This document shows, one piece after another, positions 26,837-35,441 of a stretch of 64,000 bases of DNA. Each line of letters begins with the position of its first letter. Position 1 is the stretch's first letter. Position numbers and translations under genes: made by a program. The notes beneath the pieces are model-generated. The model was not told the DNA's origin, made no database searches, and saw only the letters and a list, made by a program, of their open reading frames with translations. This DNA is from Mangrovibacterium marinum (GTDB lineage Bacteria > Bacteroidota > Bacteroidia > Bacteroidales > Prolixibacteraceae). The stretch covers positions 1-64,000 of the forward strand of contig NZ_QAAD01000021.1 in NCBI RefSeq assembly GCF_003046625.1, written 5' to 3'.

Positions 26837-29008
26837 ATGTTTGCCAAGTACCTCCCTCTGCTTTTTTTGTTGTTGACTGTAGTACCCGCCGCGGGACAAC
26901 TGTCGCATGGCGGAAAGCCCGTTTCTGTTCCAACGGTTAAATCAGCGCGAACTGATGCTTTTCGCGAGTTGACCATCCCGGACGAAGAGTTGGAACTGGT
27001 CAGGCAGCTGCAGGCACAACAGAACTCGTTAAAAGCTTTTCGGTTTGCCTATGCCATTCCTGTTGATATGAATCTGCAAAATTCCGGTGAGTGGTTTACG
27101 GTCGGGAATCTTCGCGTTTGGCAGTTGCGTTTGTCGTCGCCGGGAGCTTTGTCGCTGAATGTGATTTTTGATCGCTATCGGTTGCCCCAGGGAGCACGGT
27201 TATTTCTTTTTTCGGAGGACCAAAACGACTTGATAGGTGCTTTCACCAGTGCAAACAACAAGGCCAATGGTCAGTTGGCAACCATGCCTGTGGCCGGCGA
27301 TCGGTTGGTTGTTCAGTACGAAGAGCCTGTTGATGCTGAATTTTCAGGCGAGCTGCAGCTGAAATCGGTGAATCATGATTTTGTGGGGTTGAAGGCAGCA
27401 AACGGGGGGCGTCGTCCTTTGGGCGAGTCCGGCTCGTGTAATGTTAATGTGAATTGCGATTATCTGCAAGACTATCGGCAGGCTGCCAATGCGGTGTGCC
27501 GGATTTTGATTGATGGTACGGAGTTGTGCACCGGCAGTTTGCTGAATAATACCGATCGGGACGGAACGCCCTACGTTTATACAGCTCATCATTGTATTGT
27601 TGATGCCGATGAGGCAGCTGTGAGTGTTTTCCTGTTCAATTACGAATCGCCGTATTGCGGGAATATTGATGGCGAAGTTCAAAACTCGCTGAGCGGCAGT
27701 CTGCTGAAGGCCACCTCCGATGAGCTGGACTTTTCGTTGGTGGAGCTGTCGGTGGCCCCGCCCAAGAGCTTTCAGCCGTATTATCTGGGCTGGGATCACT
27801 CTTCGAAAGTGCCGGACTCAACGGTTGCCATTCATCATCCACTGGGCGACATCAAAAAGCTGGCTGTTGACCGCGATGCCCCAATCAGGGATTCATATAC
27901 CAGGGATTATGTGGATGGTGCTTTCTGGAGAATTGCCGCCTGGGACGAAGGAACGACCGAAGCGGGTTCGTCGGGGGCAGCGTTGATTGATCCCACCATG
28001 CATGTTCGCGGATCGTTGGTGGGCGGCGATGCTACTTGTTCGAGCCCGGTTGACGATTATTTTTCGCAGTTCGCGTATGCCTGGGATTATTATGCGGAGA
28101 GCAGCCGGCAGTTGAAGGCTTGGCTCGATCCGTCGGGGACGGGCACGAGCGCTTTGTCGGGCTATAATCCGTATATTTCAGCCGATCAGTGCACCATGGT
28201 TACGAACTTATCCGATGAGGACGAGCTGGACGATGGATTGATTGATGCCGACGACGGCTATTACAGCGGAACGAACAGCTATGGTTTTTCAGCTTTCGCC
28301 GAGGCGTTTCGCTTTACTGATACCTGCAAAGTTCAGGGGCTGGCTCTGGGAATAAGCCGGGCGGTGATATCGTCCAATAATGCCCGGCTGACGCTCTCGG
28401 TGTATGCCGGAGAGAGCTTCCCGGAGGGCTTGCTTTACAGTCAGGATTTTGACCTTAGCGGCCTTGATGAGGGAGTGATGAATTATTTTCGGTTCGATCG
28501 CGAGGTGTCCACCAATGGCTACTTTTACCTGAGCTGGTCGGTCGAAGATTTAGGTGCTAACGATGAGTTTGCGGTTTATCTGGCTGATCGTACGAGCAGC
28601 ACCAATAGCTTTTTTATTCGCGATGGCGAAGAGTGGTACAGTTATCCGCAGAAAGCCAACACCGCGGCAGGCTCAGCTGCGGTGATGGAAACCCTGGTTT
28701 GTTTTCATGATGACCAGGAAGAGTTTGATCCGTTTGTTGAGCAGGACGTTGCGTGGCTGGCTTATCCCAATCCATTGGCCTACGGGCAGGATTTAACCAT
28801 TCATTTTGAAGCGGACGGTGAATATGGTAATGTGCAGGTGTTTGATTTGGTGGGTAAATCGCGGCCGGTTAACTACAGCATGGAGGGTACTGATCGTGTG
28901 CTCGTGAGTTTTGCCGGTTATAATCCTGGCATATACCTTGTTCGTCTCCGCAACGCCGCAACAGGCGAGCACTATCAATGCAAGGTGCTCTACCTGGGGA
29001 ACGACTAA
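26837..29008 (+). CDS. secreted trypsin-like (lysyl-endopeptidase-type) serine protease with T9SS sorting domain
   Basis: 723 residues. Signal peptide (1-20, ending AAGQ). A pro-region with a beta-sandwich look (about 40-190) precedes the S1-family domain (about 205-430). Triad: H252 in YTAHHC, D298 in DELDFSLVELS, S379 in EAGSSGAALID (usual GDSGG is GSSGA). Paired cysteines occur near CNVNCDY, CTGSL and CTM. After a further beta-rich domain (about 440-620), the C-terminus (YPNPLAYGQDL, FDLVGK, PGIYLVRLRN) is a type A sorting domain for type IX secretion, so the enzyme is exported across the outer membrane. Confidence 0.9.
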   Translation: MFAKYLPLLFLLLTVVPAAGQLSHGGKPVSVPTVKSARTDAFRELTIPDEELELVRQLQAQQNSLKAFRFAYAIPVDMNLQNSGEWFTVGNLRVWQLRLSSPGALSLNVIFDRYRLPQGARLFLFSEDQNDLIGAFTSANNKANGQLATMPVAGDRLVVQYEEPVDAEFSGELQLKSVNHDFVGLKAANGGRRPLGESGSCNVNVNCDYLQDYRQAANAVCRILIDGTELCTGSLLNNTDRDGTPYVYTAHHCIVDADEAAVSVFLFNYESPYCGNIDGEVQNSLSGSLLKATSDELDFSLVELSVAPPKSFQPYYLGWDHSSKVPDSTVAIHHPLGDIKKLAVDRDAPIRDSYTRDYVDGAFWRIAAWDEGTTEAGSSGAALIDPTMHVRGSLVGGDATCSSPVDDYFSQFAYAWDYYAESSRQLKAWLDPSGTGTSALSGYNPYISADQCTMVTNLSDEDELDDGLIDADDGYYSGTNSYGFSAFAEAFRFTDTCKVQGLALGISRAVISSNNARLTLSVYAGESFPEGLLYSQDFDLSGLDEGVMNYFRFDREVSTNGYFYLSWSVEDLGANDEFAVYLADRTSSTNSFFIRDGEEWYSYPQKANTAAGSAAVMETLVCFHDDQEEFDPFVEQDVAWLAYPNPLAYGQDLTIHFEADGEYGNVQVFDLVGKSRPVNYSMEGTDRVLVSFAGYNPGIYLVRLRNAATGEHYQCKVLYLGND

Positions 29009-29045
29009 GTTTTTAAGAAAAGCACCGGCCGGCTGACGGTTGATG

Positions 29046-31097
29046 CTACTTCCACCAACGGATGATCACCAATTCGGCGATGGCAAAAAACAATGCCGCA
29101 AGCAGGAAGTATTTCCACAGCTCAATCAGGTTCGAGTCGGCATCGTACTGTCCCAGCCAGTCGGGGGCAGCCGTGTTGTAAAGCTGATAAGCGGGGATCT
29201 CAGCAATCATTTCGCGCAACTCATCCGAACTGTAAAAACGCATATCCGATTCATTCCGGTTATAGTTGAATGCCAAAGGTGCAATGATCTTTTCCCCTTG
29301 TGTTAAACGATAGAATCCGGCCGTGTGAATAAAATCATCCGGATTGAAACGAATTTGTGCGTTGTTAATGCTTGTTGCCGGAAGTTGAACATTGAAGCCG
29401 GAGGCATAATTGCTCAGGGAAATCGGCAAATCGGGTAGAAGCTTATGGTGCAGTGTTACGCTCAGGCTCTTCTGGTCGTACACCCGATACTGGATGGTCT
29501 GCGGGAAGTAACTATGCAGGGACATATTGTAAATGAGTGGCACAAAAAGCGGATGCTGGTAAAAGTTTGTTGCTTCGGTCGTCAGTGGGAAGTTGAACAG
29601 ATACAGTCGTCCTTGTCCGGCTTCGAACTCGCGCAAGGCCACCGAGCCGTCATTCGTGGTCAGTACGGCCGATGAGGAACTCTGAACCGGCACTGATGAT
29701 TGGTACGACGATCGGATTTCTGGTAAATCCAACCGATCATACTGGCGGGTAAAAACCTCGTTGAAAAGATGGTTCTGAAGGTTTAGCTGATCAATTTTCA
29801 ATTTTGTTGTTTGCAGTTCTTCCAGGCGTGCCGCCTTAAGCGTGCTGAGGAGCCGGTTGTAGCTGGCCCGGTCGATCTCTCCACCCGGGAACATAACCAG
29901 GCTCCCGCCGTTGTTTACATAGCTTGAAAGCGCATGCTGCAGGCCGTCCGGAATTTCGGGGAGATTCAGTAAATAGATGCATTGGTAATCGGAAAAGCGA
30001 CTGAGCTGCAGTCGATCTTCGTCCATTTTGTCCAGGGCAACTTCTTCGCCATCGTCGAATAGTTTTTCAAGCCATTGCGACGCTTCTTCGCCTTCGCGGG
30101 AGATGGCCAGCGCCCTGATCTGTCCCGATAGTTCATAGCTAAACAAAAACGTGTTGTCGTAAGTTATCGGGTAGTCGTCCAGTTCCACACGGCAATTTTG
30201 AATCCCTTCCTGTTGATTTTGATAGGACAGTTCCTGCTCCATACTTTCGCCGGCTTTCAGGTTTATCGCGGTCAATGCTTTCAGAGAGTCGTTTACATAC
30301 AAGCGGAGCGGTACATTATTGCAGGCTTTGGCCGACTGGTTGGTAATTCGTACCGTCAGGCTTTCAAGCTGTTCGCTCAAACGCCCCGGAAAAGCAAGTT
30401 TGCAGGTGTCGATCCGTAAATTACTCATCTCGGATTGTTGAAAGGGCAACAGGTAAACCTGGGCTGCCGTGGCTGCGTCAGGCTGTCCAAGGTCGGCAAA
30501 ACGCTTTTGAAAATCAGAAAGCAGATAGATTTGCAGGTTTGTTCCGGGAAAGCGCGTGAGCATCTCGTTTTGCAGCACCCGTATCGCCTTAGCCAGGTCC
30601 ATGGTCGAGGCGCTGCTTTTTAGCTGTGCGATCCGGCTAACGAGCTGCTCTTTGTTTAGCGACAGGCGTTGGTTGGGGGTGTCCTTGTTGGTTAGCAGTA
30701 AAAAATTAGTGCCGGGCGAAAAACTATTGGCCAGTTCAATGGCTTTTGTTTTGGCCAATTCCAGTAAGCTGCCGTTTCCGCTTTGGCTATTCATCGAAAA
30801 CGAATTGTCGATGTAGATTCCTACGGTGTTGTTGGTGCTGAGCGTTGCCGACGAATTGAGCGGTATATAAGGCTGTGCAAAAGCAAAAACAAGCCCAGCA
30901 AGCGTTAAAATTCGGCATAAAAGCATGATTAACTGCTTCAGGTTATTCTTCTTCCGCGATTCATTTAAGAGTGTTCTTAAAAAGTTAACCTGGCTGAAAT
31001 AGACGGTTTTGTAGCGTTTGAAATGTAAAAAATGAATGAGTATCGGAATCGCTACCAACGAAAGAGCGTACAAAAACGAGGGATCGGCAAATTTCAT
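29046..31097 (-). CDS. BatA domain / VWA-like membrane protein
   Basis: 683 residues. The N-terminal BatA region has two membrane helices (about 6-24 and 57-76: LYALSLVAIPILIHFLHFKRY, then ILTLAGLVFAFAQPYIP), typical of Bacteroidota aerotolerance-related proteins. A VWA-like domain follows, with the MIDAS-type start GIYIDNSFSMNSQSG at about 93. The long periplasmic part ends in one helix near the C-terminus (FLLAALFFAIAELVIIRWWK). Family members are thought to act with MoxR ATPases, but none is adjacent here. Function is not established. It is divergent from the MerR gene across 210 bases. Confidence 0.85.
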   Translation of the reverse strand: MKFADPSFLYALSLVAIPILIHFLHFKRYKTVYFSQVNFLRTLLNESRKKNNLKQLIMLLCRILTLAGLVFAFAQPYIPLNSSATLSTNNTVGIYIDNSFSMNSQSGNGSLLELAKTKAIELANSFSPGTNFLLLTNKDTPNQRLSLNKEQLVSRIAQLKSSASTMDLAKAIRVLQNEMLTRFPGTNLQIYLLSDFQKRFADLGQPDAATAAQVYLLPFQQSEMSNLRIDTCKLAFPGRLSEQLESLTVRITNQSAKACNNVPLRLYVNDSLKALTAINLKAGESMEQELSYQNQQEGIQNCRVELDDYPITYDNTFLFSYELSGQIRALAISREGEEASQWLEKLFDDGEEVALDKMDEDRLQLSRFSDYQCIYLLNLPEIPDGLQHALSSYVNNGGSLVMFPGGEIDRASYNRLLSTLKAARLEELQTTKLKIDQLNLQNHLFNEVFTRQYDRLDLPEIRSSYQSSVPVQSSSSAVLTTNDGSVALREFEAGQGRLYLFNFPLTTEATNFYQHPLFVPLIYNMSLHSYFPQTIQYRVYDQKSLSVTLHHKLLPDLPISLSNYASGFNVQLPATSINNAQIRFNPDDFIHTAGFYRLTQGEKIIAPLAFNYNRNESDMRFYSSDELREMIAEIPAYQLYNTAAPDWLGQYDADSNLIELWKYFLLAALFFAIAELVIIRWWK

Positions 31098-31244
31098 GCG
31101 TTTGGTTTTAAGCTTCTTTTGACAACAAAAGTGAAATTCCTTCGAAGATACAGCTTCGTCGCTAATTGCGCTAATATTTTATTTGTTGTGGGGGGATCTT
31201 TTGTGCAAACAAAATTTGCGGCTATGCGTTAGTTTGAGTAGTTT

Positions 31245-31272
31245 GTTTAAGTTTTTAATCAAAAAACTAAAC
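31245..31272. promoter_or_regulatory. inverted repeat upstream of the MerR-B12 gene, candidate operator
   Basis: GTTT-a-AGTTTTT-aatca-AAAAACT-AAAC is an 11-bp inverted repeat with one bulged base. It is preceded by two AGTTTG-containing direct repeats (31230-31244) and lies 36 bases before the ATG. Clustered repeats next to a MerR regulator suggest autoregulation; this is inference. Confidence 0.5.
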
Positions 31273-31307
31273 TTATAAGCGGTCTCATCCTTTAGCTGAG
31301 TTTTATT

Positions 31308-32210
31308 ATGAATTACTATACCATCAAAGATTTAGAGATTATTTCAGGGATCAAAGCCCATACCATCCGGATTTGGGAGAAGCGCTATGGCTTTTTGGTT
31401 CCGGAACGCACCAGTACCAACATCCGTTTTTACACCGACGAAGAGCTGAAGCTGCTTTTGAATGTGGCGGCCTTGGTGAAACGTGGGCATAAAATTTCGA
31501 AGGTTGCCGCGTACGGCGAGCAGCGGATTCACGAGGAGGTGCTAAAGCTGAGTGAACAAAGCAGTTCGATGGACGACTACCTGGATCAGCTGGTGATACA
31601 CATCATCAATTTTGATCATCTTAAGTTTGAACGCGTGCTGGATAGTGTGCAGGAAAAGCTTGGTTTTGAGAAGATGATGACCGAGTTGGTTTTTCCTCTG
31701 TTTCGGAAAATCGGGATTTATTGGCAAATCGGGAGTTTGTTTCCTGCGCAGGAACATCTGATTTCGAATCTGATACGGCAACGTATTATTGTCGAGGCGG
31801 CGCGTTGTTCGGTATCCGATCAGGCGCCAACAGCCTTGTTCTTTTTACCGGAGAATGAATGGCACGAACTCGGGCTTTTGTATAGCCGGTATTTGGCTGC
31901 CAAGGCCGGGGTAAATGTGATTTATCTGGGGCAGAATGTTCCGCTGGACGACCTTCAGGCGCTGTCGGATCAAATTGCCAATCGCCTGGCAGTGGTGGTG
32001 ACTTCGTTTGTGAGTGCCATCGAAAAGGAGAAACTGGAAGATGAATTGCAGAAAATTGGGGGCATCTTTCCGAATATTCCCGTTGTCGTTAGTGGAATGC
32101 AAGTTCGGATCAGTGAACCACAGCTACCCGCTAATGTTCGATTTGTGCAGCATTACGATGAATTTCATGACTGGTTGTTGAAGAAAGCGCTCCCCGGCAC
32201 TTTCGATTAA
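31308..32210 (+). CDS. MerR family regulator with cobalamin-binding domain (CarH/LitR-like)
   Basis: 300 residues. An N-terminal MerR winged helix (3-70; YYTIKDLEIISGIKAHTIRIWEKRYGFL) is followed by the helical cap (about 90-165) and a B12-binding Rossmann domain (about 172-292). CarH-type ligands are intact: W139-x9-E149-H150 in the cap (YWQIGSLFPAQEH) and H186 in EWHELGLL, the expected lower axial ligand. Such proteins are light- or cobalamin-responsive repressors, often of carotenoid or photolyase genes. No such target is next to it, so its regulon is unknown. It is convergent with msrA. Confidence 0.9.
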   Translation: MNYYTIKDLEIISGIKAHTIRIWEKRYGFLVPERTSTNIRFYTDEELKLLLNVAALVKRGHKISKVAAYGEQRIHEEVLKLSEQSSSMDDYLDQLVIHIINFDHLKFERVLDSVQEKLGFEKMMTELVFPLFRKIGIYWQIGSLFPAQEHLISNLIRQRIIVEAARCSVSDQAPTALFFLPENEWHELGLLYSRYLAAKAGVNVIYLGQNVPLDDLQALSDQIANRLAVVVTSFVSAIEKEKLEDELQKIGGIFPNIPVVVSGMQVRISEPQLPANVRFVQHYDEFHDWLLKKALPGTFD

Positions 32211-32238
32211 GCTGTTAGCTCACGGCAGTCTTGAGGAG

Positions 32239-32853
32239 TTACTTAACTGAACTCTTCAAGCGGTCTTTAAAGATTTTGCGGAATTTTTCGAGCTTCGGGA
32301 TAATCACAAACTGGCAATAACTTTGCCCGGCGTTGTTGGCCAGGTAGTCCTGGTGGTAGTCTTCGGCCTTGAAAAAGTTCTTCCAGGGGCTGACTTCGGT
32401 CACCACAGGAGTGCCAAAAATATCGCTGTCATTCAGTTGCTGAATCACTTCTTCGGCAATTTGCTTTTGCTTGTCGTTGTGGTAGAAAATAGCCGATCGG
32501 TATTGTGTGCCCACATCGGCTCCCTGCTTGTTTAAGGTTGTGGGATCGTGTGTGGCGAAGAAAACTTCCAGAATTTCGGTAAAACTGGTTTTTGTCGGAT
32601 CGAATTCAATCTCTACGGCTTCGGCATGGCCGGTTTGGCCAGTGCAAACTTCGCGATACGAAGGATTAACCACATCGCCCCCTGAATAGCCCGAGGTGAC
32701 TGATAGAACGCCTTTCAGTTCTTTAAAAATTGCTTCGGTACACCAAAAGCAGCCGCCAGCCAAGGTGGCAATTTCTGTTTTTTCTACTTGTTTTTCAGCC
32801 ATCGTCGAGAATGAAAAAAGGGTTATCAAAATAAGTGTTGAAAATTGTTTCAT
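32239..32853 (-). CDS. msrA: peptide-methionine (S)-S-oxide reductase, exported
   Basis: 204 residues. A hydrophobic N-terminus (MKQFSTLILITLFSFSTMAE) looks like a signal peptide, so the enzyme is probably periplasmic. The active-site motif GGCFWCTEAIFKELKGV carries the catalytic cysteine, and GYSGGDVVNPSYREVCTGQTGHAEAVEIEF and YHQDYLANN follow, abbreviated here by TGQTGHAEAVEIEF and YHQDYL. It repairs oxidised methionine. MsrB is not fused or adjacent. The DUF6787 gene is 11 bases upstream on the same strand. Confidence 0.94.
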   Translation of the reverse strand: MKQFSTLILITLFSFSTMAEKQVEKTEIATLAGGCFWCTEAIFKELKGVLSVTSGYSGGDVVNPSYREVCTGQTGHAEAVEIEFDPTKTSFTEILEVFFATHDPTTLNKQGADVGTQYRSAIFYHNDKQKQIAEEVIQQLNDSDIFGTPVVTEVSPWKNFFKAEDYHQDYLANNAGQSYCQFVIIPKLEKFRKIFKDRLKSSVK

Positions 32854-32864
32854 GGATTCCGGTT

Positions 32865-33161
32865 TTACTTCAGTTTAAGGCCAAAACGCCGCAGCATTTT
32901 TTTCTCGAACCGCCAAAAGAAGTGAAATTGGCCCAGCAGCGACCCGATAACAAGCAGGCTGGCCTGGTAAAGCGGAACGATGGTGAGCAGGTATATCAGT
33001 GCTTTCACCAGAAAAGGCCAGTCGGGATTTACATGAATGAATTCGAAGATAAATTTCCGGACAACCAGCGTTGAGCTACCACTGATTGAGAATACAAAAA
33101 AAATGATCGCCAACTGAAAATTACTATCGATTTGCCAGCGTTCCTTGAGTTTATTCAGCAT
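32865..33161 (-). CDS. DUF6787 family small membrane protein
   Basis: 98 residues with two membrane helices (about 17-35 and 52-75) and the conserved C-terminal end LGQFHFFWRFEKKMLRRFG. The family is common in Bacteroidota and has no known role. It lies 11 bases upstream of msrA on the same strand and is probably co-transcribed with it. Confidence 0.75.
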   Translation of the reverse strand: MLNKLKERWQIDSNFQLAIIFFVFSISGSSTLVVRKFIFEFIHVNPDWPFLVKALIYLLTIVPLYQASLLVIGSLLGQFHFFWRFEKKMLRRFGLKLK

Positions 33162-33233
33162 CTCTGTTTATAGTTAATTATTCCACCGGGGTGGTTTGTT
33201 CCCCTGTATAAACAACAAAGAGCAGCGATGGTT

Positions 33234-33809
33234 TTACAGTTGGTGTGTTTGGAAGATGATATACCCGTAAACAGCGAAGCGCAGAACCCGAAAAAGTGCA
33301 AACATGCTGAAACGTTTTAGCGGGTATTCGGTCGACCCCACGAGCATGCTGATCAGTGCCCAGGGCAGTGGGGTTAAAGCAGCTGCAATAATCAAAGCAG
33401 AGCCAAATTTCCGGAACATCGGCCAGTATTTCATAAAGAATTTCCGACTCATGTACCGAAAGATGACGGTTCTTCGGAGGATTCGCCCGATTATAAAGGC
33501 CAGGTAGCCGGCAGCGTAGGAGACACCTGCAAAAAACATCAGGTTGAGCGTATAATGCATCGCTTCGCCTTTGTGATAGGCCCAGAGCATGAAAAACTCG
33601 GGTGGAAACAGGCCGAAGAATACTTCAGATCCAGTGTAAATGAGGTAGATTAAAAGCGTGTTATCGTAGAATTTTTTGAGCCATACCTCCTGATTTTCCG
33701 CAATAATGTACTCCTTAAACAGGTAGTAAGCCACGCCAATGACGATCGCGTAGATCAGGGCGCGGCCTAAGTTTTTTAAAAGGAATACGAGTTTGCTTTG
33801 TTCTGTCAT
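33234..33809 (-). CDS. VTT/SNARE-associated-type membrane protein (YqaA-like)
   Basis: 191 residues from the ATG at 33809 (MTEQSKLVFLLKNLGR). The open frame continues to 33968, but that part is antisense-like sequence inside the neighbouring flavoprotein gene. Four to five membrane helices with the DedA-superfamily features GLFPPEFFMLWAYHKG, AAGYLAFIIGRIL and the small loop ALTPLPWALISMLVGST. DedA relatives are involved in lipid and envelope homeostasis; substrate unknown. It starts 22 bases after the flavoprotein stop. Confidence 0.82.
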   Translation of the reverse strand: MTEQSKLVFLLKNLGRALIYAIVIGVAYYLFKEYIIAENQEVWLKKFYDNTLLIYLIYTGSEVFFGLFPPEFFMLWAYHKGEAMHYTLNLMFFAGVSYAAGYLAFIIGRILRRTVIFRYMSRKFFMKYWPMFRKFGSALIIAAALTPLPWALISMLVGSTEYPLKRFSMFALFRVLRFAVYGYIIFQTHQL

Positions 33810-33831
33810 GGCGTAGTGGGTGTTGAGGAAG

Positions 33832-34407
33832 TTAATTAGCCAGTTTTTGGAGGAGCCAGGCCATGTTTTCACCCAGGGTGTCGATGGTTTGGATGCCTTC
33901 CTGGTCGTGCAGTACATCGCCGGGATTTTTACCGTAGGCGAAGTTCCAGTACGACGAGCCGGGAACAATCATCTGGTTGATCAGAAAAAAGTTATTGATG
34001 GAGTCGAAGGCGTGCAGCTGCCCACCGCGGCGTACCGCGATAACCGCCGCACCAACTTTTCGTTTCAGCAGGTGACCGTTGCCCCGTGTTACATAGCCGG
34101 CCACATCAATCAGGGCTTTCATCTCGGTAGTTACATCGGCAAAATAGACCGGCGATCCCAGGATGATGGCATCGGCCTCAATCATCTTGGCTATACATTC
34201 ATTCAGAACATCATTCTTGATGTGGCACCGCTGATCTTGAATCTCCCGGCATTTTCCACAGGCTGTACATCCGTGAACCGGTTTGCCGCCCAGCTGGAAA
34301 AGCTCCGTCTCAAAACCGGCTTCCTCCAATGGTTTAAAAGCTGTTTCGATTAATAGTTTGGTGTTGCCGTTGCGGCGAGGACTGCCGTTTATTCCTAGAA
34401 TTTTCAT
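33832..34407 (-). CDS. NAD(P)H-dependent FMN reductase / iron-sulfur flavoprotein
   Basis: 191 residues. The flavodoxin-like FMN site GINGSPRRNGNTKLLIETA opens the protein. A cysteine cluster CTACGKC followed by a cysteine nine residues later (about 47-60) matches the compact [4Fe-4S] motif of archaeal-type iron-sulfur flavoproteins; IILGSPVYFADVTTEMKALID is the second FMN segment, identified by GSPVYFADVT. Such proteins transfer electrons in anaerobes or in oxidative stress defence. It lies 12 bases after the DUF4159 gene and 22 before the VTT gene, so the three may be one transcript. Confidence 0.85.
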   Translation of the reverse strand: MKILGINGSPRRNGNTKLLIETAFKPLEEAGFETELFQLGGKPVHGCTACGKCREIQDQRCHIKNDVLNECIAKMIEADAIILGSPVYFADVTTEMKALIDVAGYVTRGNGHLLKRKVGAAVIAVRRGGQLHAFDSINNFFLINQMIVPGSSYWNFAYGKNPGDVLHDQEGIQTIDTLGENMAWLLQKLAN

Positions 34408-34419
34408 AAATAACTTGTT

Positions 34420-35076
34420 TTAATTGCTGAAAACATACGATACAATATTGGCTCCCATCTTGAGGGCCTTTTGACGAATAGCTGCCGGATCGCCGTGCAC
34501 CGCCGGATCTTCCCAGCCATCGCTGAGATCCGACTCGTAGGTGTACAAACAAACCAGCCGGCCATCGATGAAGAGTCCGAAAGCTTGTGCCCGTTTGCCA
34601 TCGTGCTCGTGAATCTTGGGCAGGCCGCCCGGAAAATCAAACTGCTGGTGAAAAATAGGGTGACTGGCGGGCAGCTCCACAAATTCCTGGTCCGGGAAAA
34701 TTTTTTTCATCTCGCGCCGGATGTAGGGATCGAGCCCGTAGTTGTCGTCGATATGCAGAAAACCGCCGGCTTCAAAATAGAGCTTCAGGTTGCGACACTC
34801 ATCGGGCGAGAAGATCAGGTTTCCGTGGCCCGTTAAATGCACCATCGGGTAGTTGAAAAGCTCCGGACTTGCCGGTCCCACAATTCCCGGATCGGAAGCA
34901 AACTTGGTGTGCAGGTTTTGGTTGCAGAAACGCATCAGGTTGGGCAGGGCAGTGGGGTCGCCGTACCAATCGCCGCCTCCCTTGTATTTCATCAGGCCGA
35001 TCTTCAGCGTTGCCTCCTGTGCCTGAGTAAGCAGGAGAACCCCCATAAGCAGTAAAGTTGAGAATAGTCGTTTCAT
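34420..35076 (-). CDS. DUF4159 domain-containing exported protein
   Basis: 218 residues from the ATG at 35076 (MKRLFSTLLLMGVLLLTQAQE), which gives a clean signal peptide; 27 further codons upstream are open but non-conserved. The mature part has the glutamine-amidotransferase-like DUF4159 features: GGDWYGDPTALPNLMRF, VHLTGHGNLIFSPDE, and GGFLHIDDNYGLD. DUF4159 often sits in BatA-type aerotolerance operons; a BatA gene is about 4 kb away on the same strand. Function unknown. Confidence 0.82.
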   Translation of the reverse strand: MKRLFSTLLLMGVLLLTQAQEATLKIGLMKYKGGGDWYGDPTALPNLMRFCNQNLHTKFASDPGIVGPASPELFNYPMVHLTGHGNLIFSPDECRNLKLYFEAGGFLHIDDNYGLDPYIRREMKKIFPDQEFVELPASHPIFHQQFDFPGGLPKIHEHDGKRAQAFGLFIDGRLVCLYTYESDLSDGWEDPAVHGDPAAIRQKALKMGANIVSYVFSN

Positions 35077-35441
35077 AGCTTCCGGTAGAAAATCAAATAT
35101 AAAAAGAATGCTGCGAACTTCGGGCAAGGCTGATGATTTTGCCGCGGTAATTAACAAATCAGCACAACCGGATTGTCTTATTTCCTTCCATATTGAAAGG
35201 AATGGTTTGTTGGGCTTTTATAATCATCGGGTGTTTTGTGTTTTTGTATGTTTGCGGGATGGCGTGGCAAAGCCCGCAAAATTAAGAGATTACAAATGTT
35301 GATCGTCTGAAGTCTGAAAATCGGACGATCTATAGAGAAGGACGACGAATAAAATACAAACCAATTCGCCACAAAGCTGTTATTTTTGCGGTGGCAATGG
35401 CAATTGTCACATCAAATTACCGATAAAAACAAAATTGAAGA
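35077..35441. other. divergent intergenic region with two strong dyads
   Basis: 365 bases. TTTGCGGG / CCCGCAAA (35251-35258 with 35273-35280) is preceded and overlapped by a TATGTTTG box (35247-35254). GATCGTC / GACGATC (35301-35307 with 35324-35330) follows 20 bases later. Frames of 64 codons on both strands are unconvincing. A small untranslated RNA or operator array is possible; nothing proves either. Confidence 0.45.
35381..35388 (+). promoter_or_regulatory. -7 promoter box of the PLP enzyme gene
   Basis: TATTTTTG matches TAnnTTTG and lies 53 bases before the ATG. The presumed leader can form GTGGCAAT / ATTGTCAC (about 35391-35414, one wobble pair). Confidence 0.6.

Noticed and set aside
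33810-33968. N-terminal extension of the VTT protein
   Set aside because: The extra 53 residues lie inside the flavoprotein gene in another frame and are proline/lysine/threonine-rich; MTEQSK at 33809 is the credible start.
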